Shown piece by piece: positions 24,672 through 32,351 of a stretch of DNA of 64,000 nucleotides. Below the pieces are notes generated by a model, which had not been told where the DNA came from, made no database searches, and saw only the letters and a program-made list of their open reading frames with translations. This DNA is from an uncultured Lachnospiraceae bacterium (lineage in GTDB: Bacteria > Bacillota > Clostridia > Lachnospirales > Lachnospiraceae): assembly GCA_910587635.1 (NCBI GenBank), contig CAJUNB010000018.1:271076-335075 (forward strand). Direction: 5' to 3'. Each line of letters begins with the position of its first letter. Positions within the stretch are counted from its first letter, which is position 1. The translations under genes were made by a program, and so were the position numbers.

Positions 24672-25709
24672 TCAAAATGCAAAAGGGAAATCAAATTCTT
24701 CCCCTACTGAGAGGAACCCTTCCGGCGCCTCTATAACTGTAAAACTTGCGCCGTTCCATCCGTTGATTTTTATGATTCCCTTTACAATTCTGGTATCTGC
24801 ATCATTCGATGTGAAAGACAATTCTCCATTTCCATTGTCAACAAAGACTCCTTTTATTTCCCCCAGTCTGTAAATGGAGATAACAGCTTCATCGTCTCCC
24901 GACACTCCCTGCCGGGTAATCAGAGAACTGTAGATGCTGCCTGTCCCCTGATTGTCTACAAAGAAACCGTACTTTGCCGGTTTTTCCGGCATGATGAAGG
25001 ACTCGCCTTTTATCTTCGCCAACTCATTAGCAAGAACATAAGCCCTGTTTCTGGTAATCTCTTCTAGAAAAGAGTTTTCAAGTAGAGGATATATGCTGCC
25101 GTTTTCTTCGCTGAGTCCGATGTTCTCAAAGACCGCCTCTTCTTTCATGTCATTCCAATTCCTTTGATCTGCAAGGATATTCTCCTTTGTCTGCTGATCA
25201 GCTGAATTACTGAATCTGCTCCACAGGTTATTTAATTCCGTATCCCATATTACGTAAAGCCACTTAGATGATACATTCATTTCGCCTTGACTTTGAGCTT
25301 CCTCAGCCAGCAGATTGTACTTCTGAATAACCGTCTCAACATTCTCCAGCTCTTTTTGCAGGGAAGTTGAACTTGATACCACATAGTCAATATCCGCCCT
25401 GATATCCTCCGAATAGTCATATGTAAAATCCACTTCAAGTTCATCATTCAATTCGGTTTCGTTGTTTGCTTCTTGCTCTGCTTTTGGGGACGAGTTCTCT
25501 GTTGCCGAATTTTCTGAAGGGACTTCTTCGGTTTGTTCTTCCTTGGCAGACGTCCCTTTTTCTGTTTCGTTGCTTTCTGGTAAGGTTGGTCTTTGTGTCT
25601 GGGTTGCTTTCTGCGCCTGTGATGACTGCTCGCTGTTCCCACCGGACGAACACGCCACAAGAGAAAACATGAGACAAGTCACAAGAAAAATAGTTGCGAC
25701 TTTTTTCAT
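24672..25709 (-). CDS. Lipoprotein with LprI-like (lysozyme-inhibitor) domain
   Basis: 345 residues. Signal peptide with lipobox LVAC (Cys20), followed by a long Ser/Thr/Gln/Glu linker (to ~90), so the protein is anchored on the outside of the membrane. Residues ~105-235 resemble the LprI/DUF1311 domain (YVIWDTELNNLWSRF, then LADQRNWNDMKEEA and NRAYVLANELA, with the usual spacing). The C-terminal ~100 residues form a separate beta-rich domain of unknown kind. LprI proteins of mycobacteria inhibit lysozyme; whether this one does is inference. It is transcribed alone on the minus strand. Confidence 0.8.
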   Translation of the reverse strand: MKKVATIFLVTCLMFSLVACSSGGNSEQSSQAQKATQTQRPTLPESNETEKGTSAKEEQTEEVPSENSATENSSPKAEQEANNETELNDELEVDFTYDYSEDIRADIDYVVSSSTSLQKELENVETVIQKYNLLAEEAQSQGEMNVSSKWLYVIWDTELNNLWSRFSNSADQQTKENILADQRNWNDMKEEAVFENIGLSEENGSIYPLLENSFLEEITRNRAYVLANELAKIKGESFIMPEKPAKYGFFVDNQGTGSIYSSLITRQGVSGDDEAVISIYRLGEIKGVFVDNGNGELSFTSNDADTRIVKGIIKINGWNGASFTVIEAPEGFLSVGEEFDFPFAF

Positions 25710-25857
25710 GATGATAGGTTTCCTTTCGCTGGTAGATTCATCAAAAAGCTTAGCTTTTTAACTCCGTCACATTATACTCGCAATAGACTGGATTTTCAAT
25801 ATTGTTTGCGCATCACATATTATTAGTGACAATAATCTATCCATGTAGAATAGAAAA

Positions 25858-25889
25858 CGCTCCAACGATTTTGTGTCCTCGTTAGAGCG
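25858..25889. other. Inverted repeat in the gap 25710-25973
   Basis: CGCTCCAACGA (25858-25868) and TCGTTAGAGCG (25879-25889) pair with one mismatch around a ten-base loop. It lies upstream of the lipoprotein gene and before a truncated ABC gene. It may be the end of a lost gene's transcript. Nothing else is recognised in this gap. Confidence 0.4.
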
Positions 25890-25973
25890 ATTCTATCATA
25901 TTTACTTTGCTCGGAATAGCGTGGGTGGCTGTCTGTATCAGTTCTCTTTACTATGTTTCTTTACCGTACATGA

Positions 25974-26324
25974 GCATTATCAGGCGGAATGAAACAGAGG
26001 GTGGCAATCGCCAGAGCGTTTGCCAGTGAATCGGATATTTTGCTGATGGATGAACCCTTTGGCGCCCTGGATGCCCAGACGAGATACCAGATGGAGGAAG
26101 AGATCTTAAGACTCTGGGAGGAAGAGCGGCGGACGGTTGTCTTTGTAGCGAATAATATAGAGGAAGCAGTCTATCTGGGAGACCGGATCGTTCTGCTGGA
26201 AGGAGAGCCCGGGACAATCACAAAAGAGTATATCCCGGATATACCCCGGCCGAGAACTTACACGGACAGAAAGTTTCTGGAGCTTCGCAATGAAATCGCA
26301 TATGATTTTACGCTTGTATTATAG
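25974..26324 (+). pseudogene. Truncated ABC ATPase (nitrate/sulfonate/taurine type), C-terminal half
   Basis: The open frame begins after a TGA with LSGGMKQRVAIARAFA, the ABC signature, then Walker B ILLMDEPFGALDAQTR. The whole N-terminal half with Walker A is missing, so it cannot be a working ATPase. The sequence is close to TauB/SsuB-type subunits. Twelve bases downstream is a second decayed ATPase of the same type, so the pair is what is left of an importer operon. Confidence 0.85.
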
Positions 26325-26335
26325 GAGGAACGCCT

Positions 26336-26997
26336 GTGAAACGAAGTTTCACAATTCAGATGCGTTCCGACGAACTGGCAGGTGACGAGAAGCGGCGCGT
26401 GCCGTTACATATAAAATTACTGGAGCCTACTTCCGGCAACATCTTTATAGACGGAGAGGAGGCGGACCCCCAAAAGCACAATCTGTCTTTTGTGTTTCAG
26501 GAGCAGTCCGCTTTCCCGTGGCTGACAGTGGAAGAAAATATCCGGTTCGGACAGGAAACAAAGAAACGGCCGAAGCAGGAGATAGTCCAAGTCACAGAAT
26601 ATATACTGGATATGCTGGGGCTGAAAGAGAGTCGGAATCAGTATCCCCATGAACTGTCAACGAGTACGGGACAGAGAATTGTAATCGGAAGAAGCTTTGC
26701 CATGAAGCCAGATCTGCTGCTGATGGATGAGCCGTACGGCCAGATGGATTTGAAACTTCGTTATTATCTGGAAGATGAAGTGATCAAGCTCTGGCAGGCT
26801 ACTAAGAGTACAGTCCTGTTTATCACCCACAATATAGAAGAGGCGGTCTATCTGGCGGACCGTTGCCTGATTCTGTCCCAGAAACTGACGACGGTGAAAG
26901 AAGAAGTGGTAATTGACATGCCCATCCCAGGGATGTGACATCCAAAGAATTTATTGATCTGAGGGAATATATTATAAGTCAGATCAGGTGGTGGTAA
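26336..26997 (+). pseudogene. Second decayed ABC ATPase of the same type
   Basis: Residues corresponding to Walker A are gone: after ~28 residues the frame jumps to LLEPTSGNIFIDG. The signature is degenerate (LSTSTGQRIVIGRSFA instead of LSGGMxQR), while Q-loop and Walker B (LLLMDEPYGQMD) remain. Near 26925 the frame shifts: the open frame ends at 26938, but the next frame continues with RDVTSKEFIDLREYIISQIR and WW to 26997, the normal tail of the family. So it has a deletion, signature loss and a frameshift. Confidence 0.85.
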
Positions 26998-27015
26998 AAA
27001 TGTTTTATATGCGGA

Positions 27016-27042
27016 GAATTCTGCGATGCAGGATTCTTTTTT
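27016..27042 (+). terminator. Terminator after the ABC remnants
   Basis: GAATTCTGC (27016-27024), loop GAT, GCAGGATTC (27028-27036) and TTTTTT. A classical rho-independent terminator. Confidence 0.85.
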
Positions 27043-27161
27043 CGTTGTGTGGAATTTGGGCGACAAGAGGCCGACCAACAATAAAAACAAGCTTCTTGCC
27101 GCCCGAATCCCTATAGAGAAAAACCCGGATAGGAATTCTGTAGCGGGAGAAACTAAATTCT

Positions 27162-27169
27162 GGTATACT
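27162..27169 (+). promoter_or_regulatory. Extended -10 promoter element for the esterase operon
   Basis: TGGTATACT (ending at 27169) carries an extended TG and a good -10 hexamer about 29 bases before ATG 27199. No clear -35 box is seen, as often with extended -10 promoters. Confidence 0.5.
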
Positions 27170-27198
27170 GTCTATAAATAGATAAAAAGGAGCAACTG

Positions 27199-28125
27199 AT
27201 GGCGATCAATAGAGCGATGCGGGCAGCCCTTCATGTGTTGGCCTATCCTGAGGTGGATATTAAAAAGACATATTTGGTGGAACGGGAAATAAAAAAGCTC
27301 ACTGCACGCCGCTTGAAAAATCCGTCATTGTACCATATTTGGGAGCATAAAATCTTTTGCGGTGATCATGAGGTACCTGTGCGCATATTCATGCCGGACA
27401 ATCGGCGCAGAGACTGTATCCTTCTTTTTTTTCATGGTGGAGGCTGGGTAACGGGGACTGTGGACAGCTACAGTGCAGTCTGTGCGGATATGGCGAATAT
27501 GACAGGATGCCTGGTGGCTTCTGTGGATTATTTGCTTGCACCGGAACATCGATTTCCGGCCGGACTGGAGGACTGTTATGCAGTCGCAAGGGAGCTTTTT
27601 TTAAACAGAGAGCTGATGGAGGCGTTGGATATTGTTCTCATCGGCGACAGTGCAGGGGGAAATCTGGCAGCTGCGGTATCTCTCATGGCGCGGGACCGGG
27701 GAGAATTTCTTCCCGGAAGACAGATTTTGATCTATCCGGCTGTGGGGAACGACTACTCGGAAAATTCGCCCTATCCTTCTGTACATGAAAACGGTACGGG
27801 CTATTTGCTGACAGCGAAACGGGTACAGGATTATCTTGCTCTATACCGCTCTTCAGAAGAGGATTTGAAAAATCCATACTTTGCACCTTTACAGGCAACA
27901 AGCTTTGCAGAGCAGCCGGACACATTGCTGATCACGGCGCAGTATTGCCCTCTGCGAGACGAGGGTGAGACATACGGACAGAAACTGCGTGATGAAGGGG
28001 GATATGTGGAAATACACAGGATACCGGATGTATTGCATGGTTACTTTTCACTTCCTGTCCGATATGGCCCGGTGAAACAGACTTATGAGATTATCAATCG
28101 TTTTCTGGAGGGAGACAATGCATAG
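27199..28125 (+). CDS. Alpha/beta-hydrolase, hormone-sensitive-lipase-like esterase
   Basis: 308 residues. HSL-family features: oxyanion motif HGGGW (in LLFFHGGGWVTG, near 78), nucleophile motif GDSAGG near 150 (Ser), a C-terminal Asp in the TLLITAQYCPLRDEG region and His in HGYF near 280. Such enzymes hydrolyse short-chain esters in the cytosol; the substrate is unknown. The ribosome site is AAAAGGAG. Its last eight bases overlap the start of the acyltransferase-like gene, so the three genes 27199-30060 are one operon and probably one pathway. Confidence 0.88.
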   Translation: MAINRAMRAALHVLAYPEVDIKKTYLVEREIKKLTARRLKNPSLYHIWEHKIFCGDHEVPVRIFMPDNRRRDCILLFFHGGGWVTGTVDSYSAVCADMANMTGCLVASVDYLLAPEHRFPAGLEDCYAVARELFLNRELMEALDIVLIGDSAGGNLAAAVSLMARDRGEFLPGRQILIYPAVGNDYSENSPYPSVHENGTGYLLTAKRVQDYLALYRSSEEDLKNPYFAPLQATSFAEQPDTLLITAQYCPLRDEGETYGQKLRDEGGYVEIHRIPDVLHGYFSLPVRYGPVKQTYEIINRFLEGDNA

Positions 28126-29398
28126 GAGAAGTTTTCAGCCCTGGTGGACACTGGATAATGCTGCAAAAATATTTCCGTCCACAAGTTCCTCTCATAATTC
28201 AAAAGTGTTTCGGTTTGTCTGTGAATTGCAGGAGCCGGTAGAGCCTCTTATTTTACAGGCAGCACTGGATAAAACGATAGAACGGTTTCCCATGTACCGA
28301 TCAGTTATGAAACGGGGATGGTTCTGGTATTATCTGGAGGACAGCAGTCTTCCGGCGAAAGTGCATCCAGAGGATACCCCGCCCTGCTATCCGATTTATC
28401 CGTCTGTGCGGCGAAGTCTGCTTTTTCGTGTTTTATATTATCGCAGGCGAATCAATCTGGAAGTTCATCATTCTCTGTCAGACGGGACAGGGGCCATGAA
28501 GTTTCTGTGTGCGCTTGTCTATGAATATCTGCTGGCACGTTATCCTGATGAATTTACCCAGTCTTTTCCCGGGCTGCCTTATGATGCATCTCTATGGCAG
28601 AAGCAAATGGACAGTTTTCAGAAATATTATGAAAAGCCAAAGAGACGTCAGAAAGACCGTGTGCCGACGGCATATCGGTTACGAAGCAGGCGTCTGCCGA
28701 GAAATCGAATTGCCGTACTGGAGGGACGGATACCTCTGGATAAGGTGCTGGCCTGTGCCCGTGAGCGGGATGTGACATTGACAGAACTCATGACGGCGAT
28801 ATTTATGCGGGCTATTTATGAAGGGATGCGGGTACGGGATCGGAAGAAACCGGTAGTAATTACGGTGCCTGTCAATCTGAGAAATTATTTTCCGTCGGAA
28901 TCTGACAGAAATTTTTTTGCCACATTGAATGTAGGCTATGATTTCAGCAGTCAGGAGGACAGCCTGGACGCCGTTTTGGCACAGGTCAGACACAGTTTTC
29001 GAACGAGTCTGACTCAGGAACGTATGCGGGACCATATGAATGCGTTATGCGCTCTGGAACACAATATTCCTCTGCGCCTTGTGCCGCTTCCTATAAAAGA
29101 TGTGGTACTGCGTATTGCAAATATAGTAGTTTCCCGAAAAGCGACAGCCTCTTTTTCGAATGTGGGAAGGACAGCCATGCCGACAGGGATGGAAAAATTC
29201 ATCCGTCAGTTCAGTGTATATATCTGTGCCGGTGTCCTGCAGGCCTGTTCCTGTTCTTTTAACGGACATTATGTAGTCAGTTTTGCAAGTCCGTTCCGTA
29301 CTCATGAAGTAGAGCGTATCTTTTTCCGGGAACTGACACAGTTGGGTCTGGATGTTGTGTTGACTACAAACTTTTCGGCAGATGGAGAGGTGAATTAG
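28118..29398 (+). CDS. Alcohol acetyltransferase / condensation-like acyltransferase
   Basis: 426 residues with the condensation-superfamily catalytic motif HHxxxDG, seen as HHSLSDG near residue 115, and the VPVNLRNYFPS segment in the second half, typical of the alcohol-acetyltransferase branch. It would transfer an acyl group from CoA to an alcohol or similar acceptor. Start placed at ATG 28118, overlapping the esterase stop; a longer frame begins 33 bases earlier without a ribosome site. Adjacent esterase and zinc-ribbon membrane protein suggest a lipid or cell-surface product, but none is known. Confidence 0.8.
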   Translation: MHRRSFQPWWTLDNAAKIFPSTSSSHNSKVFRFVCELQEPVEPLILQAALDKTIERFPMYRSVMKRGWFWYYLEDSSLPAKVHPEDTPPCYPIYPSVRRSLLFRVLYYRRRINLEVHHSLSDGTGAMKFLCALVYEYLLARYPDEFTQSFPGLPYDASLWQKQMDSFQKYYEKPKRRQKDRVPTAYRLRSRRLPRNRIAVLEGRIPLDKVLACARERDVTLTELMTAIFMRAIYEGMRVRDRKKPVVITVPVNLRNYFPSESDRNFFATLNVGYDFSSQEDSLDAVLAQVRHSFRTSLTQERMRDHMNALCALEHNIPLRLVPLPIKDVVLRIANIVVSRKATASFSNVGRTAMPTGMEKFIRQFSVYICAGVLQACSCSFNGHYVVSFASPFRTHEVERIFFRELTQLGLDVVLTTNFSADGEVN

Positions 29399-29400
29399 AA

Positions 29401-30060
29401 ATGCTTTACTGTGAAAAATGCAAAGTACATTTGACTGGTTCTGCACAGCGCTGTCCTCTCTGCCAGGGTAAACTGTCCGGTAAATCGGAGGAAGATTCTT
29501 ATCCGAGGCTTTCAGACAGGAGAAAACCGTACTGGCTGGCAATGCGGCTGGCGGGCCTCATAACGGTCATTGTTTTGGTGGTTTGTATGGCAGTGGATTT
29601 CAGCTTCCCGGAAGGAGGGCGGTGGAGCTTTCTTGCTGCCGCAGGATTGGCGAGTTTATGGTTAGTGATCGGTGTCGCTGTCAGGAAGGGAAAAAATCCT
29701 ATGAAGTCAATTGTATGGCTACTGGGTGTCGTATCAGTGCTGGCGTTTGTCTGGGACTGGCGTATCGGCTTTGCCGGATGGTCCGTCAATTATGTCCTGC
29801 CGATCTTGATTCCCTGTATGCAGGCTGCGGTGCTGATCGTAGCGTGGATATTGCGTCTGCGTCCGTCGGATTACCTGCTGTATCTGACAATATGTGTATT
29901 CGCAGGCTTCCTTCCGCTGGTGCTGCTTTTGTGCGGAGCACTGCGGGTCATCTATCCGTCAGTTATCTGCGTCAGTGTCAGTGCGGTGCTTCTGGCCGCC
30001 ATGATTCTGTTTCGGGGAGCTGCGCTGAAAGATGAGATTGTGCGCCGGATGCACGTTTAA
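29401..30060 (+). CDS. Zinc-ribbon membrane protein (DUF6320-like)
   Basis: 219 residues. The N-terminus holds a zinc ribbon with two Cys pairs (YCEKC and CPLC, within residues 3-23); about six transmembrane helices follow from residue 45. The family occurs in Clostridia behind the same acyltransferase-like and esterase genes, from what I recall; the function is unknown. It starts two bases after the acyltransferase stop. A block of tandem repeats begins directly after its stop. Confidence 0.8.
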   Translation: MLYCEKCKVHLTGSAQRCPLCQGKLSGKSEEDSYPRLSDRRKPYWLAMRLAGLITVIVLVVCMAVDFSFPEGGRWSFLAAAGLASLWLVIGVAVRKGKNPMKSIVWLLGVVSVLAFVWDWRIGFAGWSVNYVLPILIPCMQAAVLIVAWILRLRPSDYLLYLTICVFAGFLPLVLLLCGALRVIYPSVICVSVSAVLLAAMILFRGAALKDEIVRRMHV

Positions 30061-30227
30061 TGACATGAGGAGGGGCCCGCTGCAAGCGGGAAGAGTCCTG
30101 ATGTCCCAGAAAGGCAGACAGCAGGAACGTAGATTGACATGAGGAGGGGCCCGCTGCAAGCGGGAAGAGTCCTGATGTCCCAGAAAGGCAGACAGCAGGA
30201 AAGTAAATTGACATGAGGAGGGGCCCG
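30061..30227 (+). repeat. Tandem 74-bp repeats with overlapping mini-frames
   Basis: Two near-identical 74-bp copies (30061-30134 and 30135-30208, differing at about two bases near the end) and the first 19 bases of a third (30209-30227). Each copy starts TGACATGAGGAGGGGCCCG. Each can fold: GACATGAGGA against TCCTGATGTC, with an inner CCCGCT/AGCGGG stem. Each copy also contains a 25-codon frame (MRRGPLQAGRVLMSQKGRQQ and five more) whose TGA overlaps the next ATG as ATGA; the third ATG starts the gene at 30213. Thus the start region of that gene appears duplicated. Confidence 0.9.
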
Positions 30228-30959
30228 GATCACTTGAAATACAGATGGATTGTACCGGATCGTGAAAACAGAGAAGATTTTAAAGTAATCGAATATATGA
30301 TCGAAGGCGCCGATAAGATCTATCAGTATGCCCTGGAGAAAGCGCCGAAGCTGTCGCGGGAGATGAATATACATGGGCCGTCCGGCGAGAAACGGGACAG
30401 GAAGAAAATCCTTGCCAATTGTTTTGCCGGATGTATCGCTGAAAGCATCCTGATTTTTCGGTTAAATACCTATGCAAGGGAGCGTCAGGTATATATACAG
30501 GCCAGACCGACAGTATTTGATAAAGACAGAGATGAAGATCAGGTAGATATACTTGTCTGGAATAGGGAGAATGATAAAATACCAGCGGTTTCCATAGAGG
30601 TGCGGTCTTCCTATGGAGCAGTACAGAATAATCGAAAACGGTATCGGGAGTGGTTTTCTATTGTAGGATTCTATACTTCGGAAAATAAGGGGCGGGAACT
30701 GGTAAAAGATTACTATGTCACGGTTATCTTTAATTTTCCTCAGAAAGATATGTATGAAAAGATGATGAACAGAAGACCGATACATCTTCAGCTGGCGGCA
30801 GGCTGTGACAGTGAGTTTCTGAAAGCGCACGGGACAATCGACAGTCTGAAAAATAAGGGAGCCAAATACAGGGTGGTCAGGCCGCTGCTGGCAGGATTTC
30901 CTGTAGATCTGGTTATGGATCAGATGTTTGAGAGGCTCGGTTGGCAGGAAAAGGAATAA
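30213..30959 (+). CDS. Unknown PD-(D/E)XK-nuclease-like protein
   Basis: 248 residues from ATG 30213, which is the third repeat's ATG; a TTG at 30234 ten bases after AGGAGGGG is an alternative start and would remove MRRGPDH. I do not recognise a named family. In the middle, DQVDILVWNREN followed by AVSIEVRSSYGA gives the D...ExR pattern of a PD-(D/E)XK-like nuclease fold with Lys replaced by Arg. Upstream, AGCIAESILIFRLN-type helices fit such folds (the observed piece is CFAGCIAESILIF). It stands 69 bp before a Mod-like methyltransferase, so a role as its restriction or accessory partner is a reasonable guess. Confidence 0.65.
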   Translation: MRRGPDHLKYRWIVPDRENREDFKVIEYMIEGADKIYQYALEKAPKLSREMNIHGPSGEKRDRKKILANCFAGCIAESILIFRLNTYARERQVYIQARPTVFDKDRDEDQVDILVWNRENDKIPAVSIEVRSSYGAVQNNRKRYREWFSIVGFYTSENKGRELVKDYYVTVIFNFPQKDMYEKMMNRRPIHLQLAAGCDSEFLKAHGTIDSLKNKGAKYRVVRPLLAGFPVDLVMDQMFERLGWQEKE

Positions 30960-31028
30960 AATCAGGCTGTACGATTTACGGCATAAAAATGGCTGCTGTC
31001 GCGATTCTTTTTTACAGGAGGACTCTAA

Positions 31029-32351
31029 GTGAAACAAGGGAAGACGGAAATACTGGAAGGTGAGCCGGGGGATAAAAAAACAGAAGAGCCTGAAGTGTAT
31101 GAACTGAACTGGCCGGGGAAACGGCAGGCAAAGGAGGAGGCTCTGGAGAAAATCGTCGGTAAAACACTGAAAGTTGTCCCGGGAGAAGGGAAAGACGAGG
31201 ATACGACACAGAACCTCTATATCGAGGGAGATAATCTGGAAGCATTGAAGCTGCTCAGGAAGGACTATGAGAGTGCGATTAAGCTCATTTACATAGATCC
31301 GCCCTACAACACAGGCAGCGATTTTTTATATAAAGATTCCTTTGGCATGCATGCCAACTGGCTGAATATGATCTACCCGAGACTTGCCGCTGCCAGGGAG
31401 CTGCTGCGGGAAGACGGGGCGATTTTTATATCAATAGATGATAATGAAGTGACGAACCTGATCAAAGTATGTGATGAAATATTTGGGGAGGAGTATCATG
31501 TGGCCAGTTTTCCCTGGCGGAAAAGGACAGCCAAGTCGGACGTGCCCTTTGGCGTTTCCCAGGACTATGAGCAGGTGATCTGTTATGCAAAGAGCAGTCA
31601 GTTCCGGGCCAGTATCGAGGGAAAAAAGCGGAAATACTATACGACGGAAGATTATCCCGGCAGGCCCTGGAGAATCCATGATCTGACAAAGCAGACGACG
31701 GCAGGAGAGCGACCAAACAGTTACTTTACCATCGTAAATCCGAAAAACGGAAAGGAATATCCGGCCAACCCCAATGCCACATGGCGGATTACAGCAGAAA
31801 CTTTTGATACCTACTATCGCGCTGGCAGAATCGTATTTCCGGGAGACTATGATTTCCTGAAAATATCCAGGCCCGTCCTCCGTTACTGGGAAGAGGATGA
31901 CAGAAAAAAGGCCGGAGAGAATTTCGGCAGGATTTCCGTCAGCACCCATCTGCCCGGCGAGGTGGGGATGTCAAAGGATGGGACAAAGGAAATTACCGCA
32001 CTTTTTGGCGCGAAGGTCTTCCATTTTCCCAAACCGGTTTCTTTGATGAAATATATTCTTTCCATGATAAACTGCAGGGACGCCATCGTGCTGGACTTTT
32101 TTTCCGGTTCGGCTTCCATGGCTCACGCCGTGATGGAAAAGAATGCAGAAGATAGCGGTTCCCGGAGATTTATCATGGTACAGCTCCCTGAAAAATGTGA
32201 CGAAAAGTCAGAGGCATATAAAATGGGCTATGAGACAATCTGCGAAGTGGGAAAGGAGCGTATCCGGCGGGCCGGAGAGCAGATCGGAAAGAAATGGCCG
32301 GAAGTGGATGTGGGGTTTGTGGTGAAGAAGGTGGAGAAAGAGAAAGAGTAA
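31029..32351 (+). CDS. Type III Mod-like adenine DNA methyltransferase
   Basis: 440 residues, GTG start at 31029 with AGGAGG seven bases before. Beta-class adenine methyltransferase order: catalytic DPPY (IDPPYNTGSDF) at 90-93 first, SAM-binding FFSGSAS near 357 later. The N-terminus (YIEGDNLEALKLLR) matches type III Mod proteins. It is shorter than typical Mod (about 600): the normal tail after IGFxVxK is missing, and the frame ends GFVVKKVEKEKE. The stop touches the hsdM ATG. No Res helicase gene follows, so it is a solitary methylase or works with the 30213 gene. Confidence 0.88.
   Translation: MKQGKTEILEGEPGDKKTEEPEVYELNWPGKRQAKEEALEKIVGKTLKVVPGEGKDEDTTQNLYIEGDNLEALKLLRKDYESAIKLIYIDPPYNTGSDFLYKDSFGMHANWLNMIYPRLAAARELLREDGAIFISIDDNEVTNLIKVCDEIFGEEYHVASFPWRKRTAKSDVPFGVSQDYEQVICYAKSSQFRASIEGKKRKYYTTEDYPGRPWRIHDLTKQTTAGERPNSYFTIVNPKNGKEYPANPNATWRITAETFDTYYRAGRIVFPGDYDFLKISRPVLRYWEEDDRKKAGENFGRISVSTHLPGEVGMSKDGTKEITALFGAKVFHFPKPVSLMKYILSMINCRDAIVLDFFSGSASMAHAVMEKNAEDSGSRRFIMVQLPEKCDEKSEAYKMGYETICEVGKERIRRAGEQIGKKWPEVDVGFVVKKVEKEKE

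Noticed and set aside
25444..25761. Several short frames over the start of the LprI lipoprotein gene
   Set aside because: They arise from the repetitive Ser/Glu/Gln linker of the lipoprotein and have no ribosome site.
32143..32325. Short plus-strand frame in another phase at the end of the Mod-like gene
   Set aside because: It is an out-of-frame shadow; the missing Mod tail is not found in it.
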